The notes under the pieces are model-generated. The model was given only the letters and a program-made list of their open reading frames with translations. It made no database searches and was not told the origin of the DNA. A stretch of DNA of 7,516 nt from an uncultured Clostridia bacterium (GTDB lineage: Bacteria > Bacillota_I > Bacilli_A > RF39 > UBA660), in NCBI GenBank assembly GCA_946533175.1, contig CAMNBS010000044.1:1-7516 (forward strand), given 5' to 3'. Below, piece by piece: positions 1-6,040 of the stretch (position 1 is its first letter; each line of letters starts with the position of its first letter). Made by a program: the position numbers and the translations under genes.

Positions 1-2
1 CA

Positions 3-107
3 AATAATCAGCTTGAGTTTGAAAATACTGCTAGTTATGAAAAATTATCAAGAGTACAAAATAAAGAGTTTATGAATAAATTACGAGAAATGAAAGAGAA
101 TAAATAA
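3..107 (+). CDS. C-terminal end of an unidentified protein (partial)
   Basis: This is an open frame entering from the left edge and ending at TAA (105-107). Only about 34 residues are visible. They are polar and strongly charged, ending in FMNKLREMKENK, and look like an amphipathic helical tail. The other two plus-strand frames are not better: frame 1 closes at TGA around position 73. The stop lies directly against the left arm of a strong hairpin terminator, which supports this as a real gene end. The visible part does not allow a family assignment, and I do not propose a function. Confidence 0.65.
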   Translation, partial: NNQLEFENTASYEKLSRVQNKEFMNKLREMKENK

Positions 108-133
108 AAAAAACGTCATTTTGACGTTTTTTT
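107..133. terminator. Bidirectional rho-independent terminator
   Basis: A 12-bp perfect stem (107-118 with 122-133) closes a 3-nt TTT loop. The core is ACGTCA/TGACGT flanked by A-runs and T-runs, so a U-tract follows the stem on both strands. It lies between the stop of the left plus-strand gene (105-107) and the stop of the minus-strand GlsB-like gene (135-137), and so serves both convergent transcripts. Confidence 0.9.
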
Positions 134-134
134 A

Positions 135-380
135 CTATTTAAATAATATTTTTCCAATGAAGATAAGAATGCAAGCTCCAATTAAACTTGTTCCGATACT
201 TCCTAAAATACCACTCCAAGAAATACCGATAAGTCCAAAAACAAAAGAGCCAACAAAACCACCAATAATACCAATAATGATATTACGAAGTAATCCACCT
301 TTAGAATTCATGATGAAACTAGCAATTGCACCAGCGATGGCTCCAATTAATAGACTTGTAATAATTTGTTCTAAAGACAT
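135..380 (-). CDS. GlsB/YeaQ/YmgE family small membrane protein
   Basis: An 81-residue, very hydrophobic, glycine-rich protein with three predicted membrane segments at about residues 6-25, 31-54 and 58-79. The glycine pattern (LLIGAIAGAIAS, then IIIGIIGGFVGSFVFG, then LIGACILIFIG) and the length match the GlsB/YeaQ/YmgE family, also called transglycosylase-associated proteins. Members are inner-membrane proteins linked to stress responses in several bacteria, but their biochemical role is not established and no catalytic residues are visible. The ATG (378-380, minus strand) has a perfect AGGAGG (386-391) 5 nt upstream, and the gene ends in TAG. It is transcribed divergently from the FeoA-domain gene and converges on the left-edge gene with a shared terminator. 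The family call is firm; function is not. Confidence 0.88.
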   Translation of the reverse strand: MSLEQIITSLLIGAIAGAIASFIMNSKGGLLRNIIIGIIGGFVGSFVFGLIGISWSGILGSIGTSLIGACILIFIGKILFK

Positions 381-384
381 TTTT

Positions 385-391
385 CCCTCCT
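385..391 (-). promoter_or_regulatory. Shine-Dalgarno site of the GlsB-like gene
   Basis: On the minus strand this reads AGGAGGG and lies 4-5 nt before the ATG at 380. It is the strongest ribosome binding site in the window and fixes the start of the 81-residue protein. Confidence 0.85.
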
Positions 392-399
392 ACTATTTA

Positions 400-436
400 A
401 GTATAGCATATTTTTTTAAGAAAGTGAATTATATCA
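400..436 (-). promoter_or_regulatory. Candidate promoter(s) of the GlsB-like gene
   Basis: Two extended -10 elements occur on the minus strand. TGATATAAT (428-436) is a perfect TG-N-TATAAT and would start transcription near 421, giving a leader of about 40 nt. TGCTATACT (400-408) would start it near 393, too close to the ribosome binding site to be convincing. Neither has a good -35 at 17 bp, which extended -10 promoters can tolerate. I favour the upstream one. Confidence 0.5.
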
Positions 437-439
437 TGT

Positions 440-453
440 GTCAATTTATTGAC
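440..453. promoter_or_regulatory. Inverted repeat overlapping the FeoA-gene -35 box (possible operator)
   Basis: GTCAAT-TT-ATTGAC is a perfect dyad with 6-bp arms and a 2-bp centre, in the divergent promoter region. Its right arm covers most of the TTGACT -35 box at 449-454. Its left arm creates a TTGACA on the minus strand that has no usable -10. A bound regulator here could affect both divergent genes. The dyad could also be a by-product of two -35-like words facing each other. Confidence 0.35.
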
Positions 454-477
454 TATTGGGGTTTAATCAATTATACT
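449..477 (+). promoter_or_regulatory. Sigma-A promoter of the FeoA-domain gene
   Basis: TTGACT (449-454), a 17-bp spacer and TATACT (472-477) give five of six consensus bases in each box at ideal spacing. The predicted start is near 484, inside or just before the ribosome binding site (484-491), leaving a leader of about 13 nt before the ATG at 497. Confidence 0.8.
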
Positions 478-496
478 TTATTTAGAGGTGAGTTTT

Positions 497-751
497 ATGG
501 TTAACTTATTTAGCACTAATATAGGTGATAGATTTGTTGTTGAGATGATTAATGCATCAAAAATTGATATTGAATTATTAAGAACGATTGGTATTTATGA
601 AGGCTGTGAATTAGAAGTAATTAGTGATGGATATTTAGATGGAAGCTTTGTTATTAAGATAAAAGATAGTGATATAACATTGCAATTAAATAGAAATATT
701 ATTAATAAATTATATGGTCATGTTGTTAAAGAAAAGAGATTAATTAAATAA
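497..751 (+). CDS. FeoA-domain small protein
   Basis: An 84-residue protein whose whole length is one FeoA-like SH3-type beta-barrel. The pattern is a GD turn (10-11), a helix carrying ELLRTIGIYEGCELEVIS (26-43, the family's L..LG...G..I.V motif) and the closing strands IKIKDSDITLQLNR (53-66). FeoA domains help the FeoB ferrous-iron transporter or act as C-terminal domains of metal-dependent regulators. Here the domain stands alone with no feoB next to it, so an iron role is only suggested. I chose ATG 497 over the in-frame GTG at 488 because that GTG lies inside the ribosome binding site AGAGGTGAG and the promoter start falls at about 484. It is followed after 57 bases by the U32 gene, without a strong terminator between. 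Confidence 0.8.
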   Translation: MVNLFSTNIGDRFVVEMINASKIDIELLRTIGIYEGCELEVISDGYLDGSFVIKIKDSDITLQLNRNIINKLYGHVVKEKRLIK

Positions 752-766
752 AATCTTCTTTTTTTT
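735..766 (+). terminator. Weak possible terminator after the FeoA-domain gene
   Basis: A short stem (GATT 738-741 with AATC 752-755, extendable by one A-U and one G-U pair) lies just before a T-rich tract (756-774). It overlaps the stop codon (749-751). The stem is weak and most of the signal is the T-run, so read-through into the U32 gene is plausible. Confidence 0.25.
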
Positions 767-774
767 CATTTTTT

Positions 775-783
775 TGATAAAAT
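775..783 (+). promoter_or_regulatory. Extended -10 promoter of the U32 gene
   Basis: TGATAAAAT is a TG-N-TAAAAT extended -10, the same form as at the genes starting at 2998 and 4127. No clear -35 lies 16-18 bp upstream, where the sequence is a T/C-rich tract. The predicted start near 790 puts the GAGGAAG ribosome binding site (795-801) a few bases downstream and the GTG start at 809. Confidence 0.5.
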
Positions 784-808
784 AGTATTGATTTGAGGAA
801 GTGTTAGT

Positions 809-2941
809 GTGAAAAAAATTGAACTTTTAAGTCCTGCTGGAAATATGGAATGCTTGTATGCAGCTATTAATGCTGGAGCTGATGCAGTGTATCTTGGTGG
901 AACGATGTTTGGGGCTCGGGCTTTTGCTGGTAATTTTACTAATGAAGAATTAAAAAAGGCTGTTTGCCTATGTCATTTATATGGAGTTAAGGTTTATGTA
1001 ACTTGTAATATTTTAATTTATGAACATGAAATAAATCATTTTATGGAATATGTTAAATATCTTCATCAAATAATGGTTGATGCTATTATTATTCAAGATC
1101 TTGGTATGCTAGATTTAGTTCATAAGACTTTTCCTAATTTAGAACTTCATGCTTCAACACAAATGCATATTCATAATTTAGATGGAGTTTTAATGGCTCA
1201 AAAATTGGGATGTAAAAGAGTTGTTTTAGCAAGGGAAACTCCTATAGAAACAATTGAAGATATTAAGAAAAAAACAGATGTTGAATTAGAGATATTTGCC
1301 CATGGAGCCTTATGTGTTAGTTATTCTGGTCAATGCTTATTTTCTAGTTTAATTGGTAATCGTAGTGGTAATCGGGGTAGTTGTGTTGGTAGTTGTCGAT
1401 TACCATATGATATTTGTGATATTCATGGAAAGAAGCTGAATAAAGGAGATTATCCTCTTAGTATGAAGGATTTAAATACTTTAGAATATCTTGGTAAATT
1501 AATTGATAGTGGTGTTACTAGTTTAAAACTTGAAGGACGAATGAAAAGTAAGGAATATGTTTATACAGTAACTAAATTATATCGAATGGCTATTGATAGT
1601 TATTATGAAAAAGGTATAGTTACGATTGATTTTCAAGAGTTGGATTATCTAAAAAGACTATTTAATAGAGAGTTTACCAAAGGATATCTTTTTCATGAAG
1701 ATATGAATAAAATTATTAATGATGTAAGACCTAATCATCAGGGAATATTAATTGGAAAAGTTGTCGATTATCAAAATAATTTTGTTTATGTAAAACTATT
1801 AAATAATCTTTCTATTCATGATGGCATAAGGATTGTTTTAGATAGAGATGATTATGGTTTAGAATTAAACGAGTTTTACAAGAATAAAAAATTAGTTAAA
1901 GAAGCTTTTAAAGATGATATTATATCCTTTAAAGTATTAAAAAAAATACCTATTAATAGTACAGTTTTGTTAACTAAAGATAATTCTTTAATTACAACAA
2001 TAGATGAAAAAATAAAAAATATTTCAAGAAAAATTGCAATTAATGGAAAAATTATTATTCAAGAAAATAAACCATTACAATTATATCTTTCGGATGGTAA
2101 AAATGAAGTGTTCATGGAAGGAAAAGTTGTTTCTAAAGCGAATAATAATCCCTTAACCAAAGAAATAATTCAAAATAAATTAAGTAAATTAGGTGATACT
2201 ATTTATAAATTGAATAAATTAGAGATTATATTAGATAATAATGTTTTCATTCCTTTGAAAGAATTAAATGAATTACGTCATGAAGCGATAAAATTACTTG
2301 ATAATAAAAGATTGTATACAATTCCTTATTTAAAAAAAGAATATCATATTGATGTTTCAGATTATAAAATGGAAACGAAAAAAAGTATTTTATTGAAGGC
2401 TAAAGAAAATCTTTCATATGATAGTATATATAGTGAAAAGATGTCTGATGATTGTATTATTAAATTACCTAAAGTAATGACTAATTATGATGACTTAGAT
2501 ATTCATAAAGAATATTTATGTGGGGAATTGGGAGCTTTTAATAAATTAAAGAAAATTTATTGCGATTATAGTTTTAATGTAACAAACTCATATACTGTAG
2601 CTTTATTACATAGTTTAGGGGCTAAAAGAATAACATTATCATTAGAGCTTACTCCTAAACAAGTAAAAAATATTATAGAGGCTTATCATAATCGAATGCA
2701 TAAACATCCTAATTTAGAAGTGATTATTAAAGGAAGACGGGAAGTTATGACTTTAAAAACCAATTTAAATCAAAAATATGGCGATAATATCTTTTTAGTT
2801 GATCGTTTTAAAAATAAATATCCTATTAAAAGACAAGAATATGGAAGTATTATTTATGATTATCATTATTTAAATGATTTATATGACTATTATTCAATTG
2901 GGGTTAATTATTTAAGAGAGAATCGTGAAATAACGGGTTAA
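809..2941 (+). CDS. U32 peptidase-family protein, RlhA/TrhP-like, with DUF3656-type middle region
   Basis: A 710-residue cytoplasmic protein of the long U32 class. The N-terminal TIM-barrel part (1-310) begins ELLSPAGNMECLYAAINAGA and carries GADAVYLGG, the ELHASTQMHIHN segment (112-123), HGALC..YSGQC (165-176), GSC..SCR (190-197), LKLEGRMKS (239-247) and FNREFTKGYL (285-294). Cys169, Cys176, Cys192 and Cys196 fall in the region that holds Fe-S ligands in relatives. A DUF3656/collagenase-like stretch spans about 370-490, closing with IPLKELNELRHEAI. The C-terminal part (565-690) has CGELGAFNKL, DYSFNVTNS and RITLSLELTP. Family members studied include RlhA (hydroxylation of a 23S rRNA cytidine) and TrhP (tRNA wobble-uridine hydroxylation), so RNA modification is likelier than proteolysis. 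Length is closer to RlhA, but the substrate is not proven. The GTG start follows GAGGAAG by 7 nt. Confidence 0.85.
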   Translation: MKKIELLSPAGNMECLYAAINAGADAVYLGGTMFGARAFAGNFTNEELKKAVCLCHLYGVKVYVTCNILIYEHEINHFMEYVKYLHQIMVDAIIIQDLGMLDLVHKTFPNLELHASTQMHIHNLDGVLMAQKLGCKRVVLARETPIETIEDIKKKTDVELEIFAHGALCVSYSGQCLFSSLIGNRSGNRGSCVGSCRLPYDICDIHGKKLNKGDYPLSMKDLNTLEYLGKLIDSGVTSLKLEGRMKSKEYVYTVTKLYRMAIDSYYEKGIVTIDFQELDYLKRLFNREFTKGYLFHEDMNKIINDVRPNHQGILIGKVVDYQNNFVYVKLLNNLSIHDGIRIVLDRDDYGLELNEFYKNKKLVKEAFKDDIISFKVLKKIPINSTVLLTKDNSLITTIDEKIKNISRKIAINGKIIIQENKPLQLYLSDGKNEVFMEGKVVSKANNNPLTKEIIQNKLSKLGDTIYKLNKLEIILDNNVFIPLKELNELRHEAIKLLDNKRLYTIPYLKKEYHIDVSDYKMETKKSILLKAKENLSYDSIYSEKMSDDCIIKLPKVMTNYDDLDIHKEYLCGELGAFNKLKKIYCDYSFNVTNSYTVALLHSLGAKRITLSLELTPKQVKNIIEAYHNRMHKHPNLEVIIKGRREVMTLKTNLNQKYGDNIFLVDRFKNKYPIKRQEYGSIIYDYHYLNDLYDYYSIGVNYLRENREITG

Positions 2942-2943
2942 AC

Positions 2944-2972
2944 TTGACATTTTAGTGTAAATATGGTAAAAT
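2944..2972 (+). promoter_or_regulatory. Sigma-A promoter of the secreted-protein gene
   Basis: TTGACA (2944-2949, perfect), a 17-bp spacer and TAAAAT (2967-2972) with an extended TG at 2964-2965. It begins 2 bp after the U32 stop codon. Transcription should start near 2979, which excludes an in-frame ATG at 2971 as the start of the downstream gene because that ATG lies inside the -10 box. Confidence 0.88.
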
Positions 2973-2997
2973 GATACGGAATTTGAGGGGGACTATA

Positions 2998-4053
2998 ATG
3001 AAAATAAAAAATTTGCATATAAATCGCAAAAAAATAATGAGTTTTGCGCTAGCTATTTATATGTTAGCAACACCATCTTTAGCCAAAGGTAGTTCATTAT
3101 TGGATTTTATAGATAATTCTACAACAATAGAAGAGCAAATACCGGATATCAGTATTGATGAAGCTTTATCTTGTTCAGGAGTTAAATCACAAAAGGATAA
3201 AGTTTGGAAAGATTGGGGATATTCAAGAACTAGTAATCGTATGACAACTATAGGTGATGGTGGGTGTTCACCATTATCAATAACGAATGCTCTTTCGTTA
3301 GCCTTTGGTATTGATAACAAAGAATTTATAACAGAACTTCTTGAAGATATTATTACTTTGAAACCACGTTATGATGATATGAATAATTATTTGTTAAAAA
3401 ATAATTATAATAAAGAATTACGATACTTAAATCAAATTGTTAATGGTATCGATGGTAAAATTTATAATGGTGGTGGATCAATTGATTCATTAATAACTGT
3501 TGCTAAACGTTTAAATGAATTAGATAATGATTATGTATTTGGAGTTGTTTCTTTTAAACCAGATAATTATTCGAAAATTATAAAATTAATTCACCAAATA
3601 TATATAGTTAATCCTGATGCCAATATTATTTTTTATAATATGACTGGAGGATGTTTGGAATTAGAGCGACCATTTGGTTCAATAAGTAATCATGGTCATT
3701 ATGTAACATTATTTATTAATGCACGAGAATTTGTTGAAAATAACTGTATCTATTTGATTGACTCTCTTCCTAGAAATTTAAAAGGTGAGCAAAAATATAA
3801 TGCTAATTATTGCTTTGTTGAAAGACCTTTATGGGGAAAATTAAAGAAGTTTAATGAGACATTTATAGTTACTCGTGTTAATCCGGATATTTTAAAAATT
3901 ATGAAAGATGGTAAATTTGATATTACTGCCTTGGATTTATTAGGATTAGAAGGTGGATGTGGAGTAATAATCTGTCCTAATAATCTTATAAAAAAGATGG
4001 ATTTAAATAAAAATGCAAATGATAGTGAAAATCTATTTTCGAAAGGAAAGTAG
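2998..4053 (+). CDS. Secreted protein with C39/papain-like cysteine peptidase pattern
   Basis: A 351-residue protein whose family I only partly recognise. It starts with a signal peptide: basic MKIKNLHINRKK, then hydrophobic IMSFALAIYMLA, then TPSLA-K with likely cleavage after Ala29. The mature part has GDGGCSPLSITNALSLAFG (Cys90, residues 86-104), NHGHYVTLFI (His234, 231-240) and IYLIDSLPR (Asp255, 251-259). This order and spacing (Cys on a helix, then GH-hydrophobic, then D-S) resembles the Cys-His-Asp triad of C39-type and related papain-fold peptidases. Catalysis is inferred; a non-peptidase papain-fold enzyme is possible. It has no transmembrane helix after the signal and no cell-wall anchor, so it is probably exported and released. 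ATG 2998 was chosen because GAGGGG lies 7 nt upstream; an in-frame ATG at 2971 is in the promoter. The gene has its own strong promoter and no partner gene adjacent. Confidence 0.7.
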   Translation: MKIKNLHINRKKIMSFALAIYMLATPSLAKGSSLLDFIDNSTTIEEQIPDISIDEALSCSGVKSQKDKVWKDWGYSRTSNRMTTIGDGGCSPLSITNALSLAFGIDNKEFITELLEDIITLKPRYDDMNNYLLKNNYNKELRYLNQIVNGIDGKIYNGGGSIDSLITVAKRLNELDNDYVFGVVSFKPDNYSKIIKLIHQIYIVNPDANIIFYNMTGGCLELERPFGSISNHGHYVTLFINAREFVENNCIYLIDSLPRNLKGEQKYNANYCFVERPLWGKLKKFNETFIVTRVNPDILKIMKDGKFDITALDLLGLEGGCGVIICPNNLIKKMDLNKNANDSENLFSKGK

Positions 4054-4065
4054 GTTTTTCTTTTG
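4040..4065 (+). terminator. Possible weak terminator after the secreted-protein gene
   Basis: A stem of about 10 bp (4040-4049 with 4056-4065), including two G-U pairs, closes a GTAGGT loop that contains the TAG stop codon. The downstream sequence is T-rich but broken, and it overlaps the next promoter's -35, so termination would be inefficient. Confidence 0.25.
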
Positions 4066-4068
4066 TAG

Positions 4069-4097
4069 TTGATTTTCTTTTCATTATATGATAGAAT
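4069..4097 (+). promoter_or_regulatory. Sigma-A promoter of typA
   Basis: TTGATT (4069-4074), a 17-bp spacer and TAGAAT (4092-4097) with an extended TG at 4089-4090. The predicted start is near 4104, a leader of about 23 nt that contains the ribosome binding site AGAGGAAAG (4111-4119). Confidence 0.75.
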
Positions 4098-4126
4098 ATC
4101 AAAGTTAAAAAGAGGAAAGTGGAATT

Positions 4127-5929
4127 ATGGATAAAATAAGAAATATTGCAATTATTGCGCATGTTGACCATGGAAAAACAACACTTGTTGATAAAATGTT
4201 AGAGATGAGTGGTACTTTTAGAGAAAATGAAGAAATTGGGTCAATGGATTCTAATGATATTGAACATGAAAGAGGAATAACTATTCTGGCTAAGCCAACA
4301 GCAATTAATTATAAAGGATATCGTATTAATATATTAGATACCCCAGGGCATGCTGATTTTGGTGGGGAAGTTGAACGTATCATGAATATGGTTGATGGTG
4401 TTTTATTAGTTGTTGATGCTTACGAAGGAACAATGCCTCAAACAAGGTTTGTTTTGAAAAAAGCTTTAGCAGCTCATGTTACACCGATTGTTGTAGTAAA
4501 TAAGATTGATAAAGAATCTGCCCGTCCTAAAGAAGTAATCGATGAAGTTATGGATTTATTTATTGATTTAGGTGCTGACATTGAACAGTTGGATTTTCCG
4601 GTTTGTTATGCCAGTGCTATAAATGGTACAACGAGTTTAAGTCCGGATATTAACACACAAGAAAAAACAATGGATTATATTTTAGATTCAATTATTGAAA
4701 ATATTCCAGCTCCTAAAGTTAGTGATGGAACCCTTTTATTTCAACCTGCTTTATTAGATTATAATGATTTTGTAGGAAGAATTGGGATTGGTGTTGTTAA
4801 AAGAGGAAATGTTAAAACAGGACAAATGGTTTCATGTGTTAGACTTGATGGAAGTGTTAAACAATTCCGTATTCAAAAAATGTTTGGTTATTTAGGACTT
4901 AAGAGAATCGAAATAAGTACCGCATCAGCGGGAGATATTATTGCTATATCAGGACTTCCTGATATTAATGTTGGTGAAACAGTATGTGATATTGGACATG
5001 AAGAAACTCTTCCACCACTTCGTATTGATGAACCAACTTTACAAATGAATTTTGGAGTTAATACATCTCCTTTTGCTGGACGTGAAGGAAAACTTTTAAC
5101 TGTTCGTAAGATTGAAGAAAGATTAATGAAGGAATGTGAGCGAGATGTAAGTCTTCGAGTAGTTCCATATGATCAAGAAAGTTTTGTTGTATCAGGTCGT
5201 GGGGAGTTACATTTATCTATTTTAATTGAAAATATGCGTCGTGAAGGATTTGAACTTCAAGTATCTAAACCAGAAGTAATTATTAAAGAAATTGATGGAG
5301 TAAAATGTGAACCTTTTGAAGATTTACAAATGGATATTCCCCAAGATTATGTTGGTGGGGTAATTGAAACTTTAGGTAGTCGTGAAGGTATTTTAGAAAA
5401 TATGACTAATCAGAATAATCAAGTTCGATTAAATTATATTATTCCATCTCGTGGTTTAATTGGCTTTACAACAGAATTTATGACATTAACTAAAGGTTAT
5501 GGAATAATGAATCATGCTTTCCGTGAATATAAACCAATGGCCGGAACAATGGTTGGTGAAAGAAAACTTGGTGTTTTAGTATCAATGGAAAATGGTAAAG
5601 CAACAGCTTATGCCTTAGGACAATTGGAAGATCGTGGTACTATGTTTATAGAACCTGGTGATGAAGTATATGAAGGTATGATTGTTGGTGAACATAATCA
5701 TGATAATGATATTGCTATTAATGTTGTTAAAGGTAAAAACTTAACAAATACCAGAGCATCTGGAAGTGATCATACAGTTGTACTTAAACGTCCTCGTGTT
5801 ATGAGTTTAGAGACATGCCTTGATTATATTAATAAAGATGAATTAGTGGAGGTTACACCACAAAGTTTCCGATTAAGAAAGAAAATACTTAATGCGGAAG
5901 ATAGAAAGAAAGCTGCTAGAAATAACTAG
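4127..5929 (+). CDS. typA: Ribosome-associated translational GTPase TypA/BipA
   Basis: A 600-residue, full-length member of the TypA/BipA family, GTPases related to EF-G that bind the ribosome and help 50S assembly and translation under stress or cold. The G domain has AHVDHGKT (G1, 11-18), ERGITI (G2, 48-53), DTPGH (G3, 71-75), NKID (G4, 125-128) and SA at 163-164 (G5). A beta-barrel domain II follows (about 200-290), then EF-G III- and V-like domains (about 300-470, including FVVSGRGELHLSILIE) and the BipA-specific C-terminal domain with GFTTEFMTLTKGYGI (446-460), TRASGSD (542-548) and VEVTPQSFRLRKK (574-586). All GTPase residues are intact. The ATG follows AGAGGAAAG. It has its own promoter, and its last codons form the left arm of its own terminator. 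That 3' end is duplicated downstream of the next gene. Confidence 0.97.
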   Translation: MDKIRNIAIIAHVDHGKTTLVDKMLEMSGTFRENEEIGSMDSNDIEHERGITILAKPTAINYKGYRINILDTPGHADFGGEVERIMNMVDGVLLVVDAYEGTMPQTRFVLKKALAAHVTPIVVVNKIDKESARPKEVIDEVMDLFIDLGADIEQLDFPVCYASAINGTTSLSPDINTQEKTMDYILDSIIENIPAPKVSDGTLLFQPALLDYNDFVGRIGIGVVKRGNVKTGQMVSCVRLDGSVKQFRIQKMFGYLGLKRIEISTASAGDIIAISGLPDINVGETVCDIGHEETLPPLRIDEPTLQMNFGVNTSPFAGREGKLLTVRKIEERLMKECERDVSLRVVPYDQESFVVSGRGELHLSILIENMRREGFELQVSKPEVIIKEIDGVKCEPFEDLQMDIPQDYVGGVIETLGSREGILENMTNQNNQVRLNYIIPSRGLIGFTTEFMTLTKGYGIMNHAFREYKPMAGTMVGERKLGVLVSMENGKATAYALGQLEDRGTMFIEPGDEVYEGMIVGEHNHDNDIAINVVKGKNLTNTRASGSDHTVVLKRPRVMSLETCLDYINKDELVEVTPQSFRLRKKILNAEDRKKAARNN

Positions 5930-5937
5930 TAGTTTTT
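5909..5937 (+). terminator. typA terminator, overlapping the end of the coding sequence
   Basis: Core stem CTGCTAG (5913-5919) pairs with CTAGTAG (5926-5932), with one G-U pair and a 6-nt AAATAA loop. A/T pairs extend it to 5909/5936, and T5933-5937 forms the U-tract. The left arm is inside codons for the last Ala-Ala-Arg residues and the TAG stop (5927-5929) is in the right arm. Confidence 0.75.
5910..5937 (+). repeat. Direct repeat, left copy (typA 3' end)
   Basis: This is 28 bp matching 7335-7362 with a single difference (A5931 versus G7356); the first 21 bp are identical. It includes the final typA codons, the stop and the terminator. The two copies are 1425 bp apart and bracket the ATPase gene with its promoter. 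A 27/28 match including unpaired loop bases is far more than two independent terminators would share. Confidence 0.9.
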
Positions 5938-5944
5938 ATTTTGT

Positions 5945-6003
5945 CGAAATATGTTCATCAAAAATGCTGAAAAACGTTCACTAAAAGTCTTGAAAAATGT
6001 TCA
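5945..6003 (+). promoter_or_regulatory. Three 23-bp-spaced dyads upstream of the ATPase gene (operator candidate)
   Basis: Three 13-bp copies occur at 5945-5957, 5968-5980 and 5991-6003, starting exactly 23 bp apart. The second and third are TGAA-N5-TTCA dyads; the first has CGAA in the left arm. The consensus is TGAAAAATGTTCA with one to three differences per copy. The third copy covers most of the -35 box (5990-5995) and runs into the spacer of the ATPase promoter, so a bound protein there should block transcription. The fixed period suggests cooperative binding of several dimers along the DNA. The binding protein is unknown; the ATPase itself, which has a winged-helix-like middle region, is a reasonable guess. 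Confidence 0.6.
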
Positions 6004-6018
6004 TTTATATGGTATTAT
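5990..6018 (+). promoter_or_regulatory. Sigma-A promoter of the ATPase gene
   Basis: TTGAAA (5990-5995), a 17-bp spacer and TATTAT (6013-6018) with an extended TG at 6010-6011. The predicted start is near 6025, giving a leader of about 16 nt before the ATG at 6041, with ribosome binding site AAGAGGAG (6027-6034). Confidence 0.8.
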
Positions 6019-6040
6019 CTTCATATAAGAGGAGAATATT

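Noticed and set aside
439..444. TTGACA as a -35 box for the GlsB-like gene
   Set aside because: On the minus strand the nearest good -10 elements lie 5 bp and about 33 bp away. Neither spacing works, so it is better explained as half of the inverted repeat.
488..496. GTG start extending the FeoA-domain protein by three residues
   Set aside because: The GTG is part of the AGAGGTGAG ribosome binding site for ATG 497, and the predicted transcript starts only about 4 nt before it.
121..504. Plus-strand open frame of 127 codons
   Set aside because: It lies antisense to the well-supported GlsB-like gene, has no ribosome binding site, begins inside the terminator hairpin, and its proline-rich translation is typical of the complement of a glycine-rich membrane gene.
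2971..2997. ATG start extending the secreted protein by nine residues
   Set aside because: This ATG overlaps the -10 box of a near-consensus promoter, so it would not be in the transcript. ATG 2998 has a proper ribosome binding site and begins a normal signal peptide.
3057..3320. Minus-strand open frame of 87 codons
   Set aside because: It is the complement of the secreted-protein gene, with no promoter, ribosome binding site or recognisable domain.
4027..4040. GAAAAT-CT-ATTTTC inverted repeat near the end of the secreted-protein gene
   Set aside because: It is an AT-rich perfect dyad within coding sequence with a 2-nt centre. It would make a very weak hairpin, there is no U-tract at the right place, and it is likely chance.
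3986..4171. Minus-strand open frame of 61 codons
   Set aside because: It spans the 3' end of one good gene, a promoter and the 5' end of typA on the opposite strand, and has no ribosome binding site of note.
5945..6003. The three repeats read as a small CRISPR array
   Set aside because: The repeat units are only 13 bp with 10-bp gaps, have internal dyads and overlap a promoter, and no cas genes are near. Operator sites fit better.
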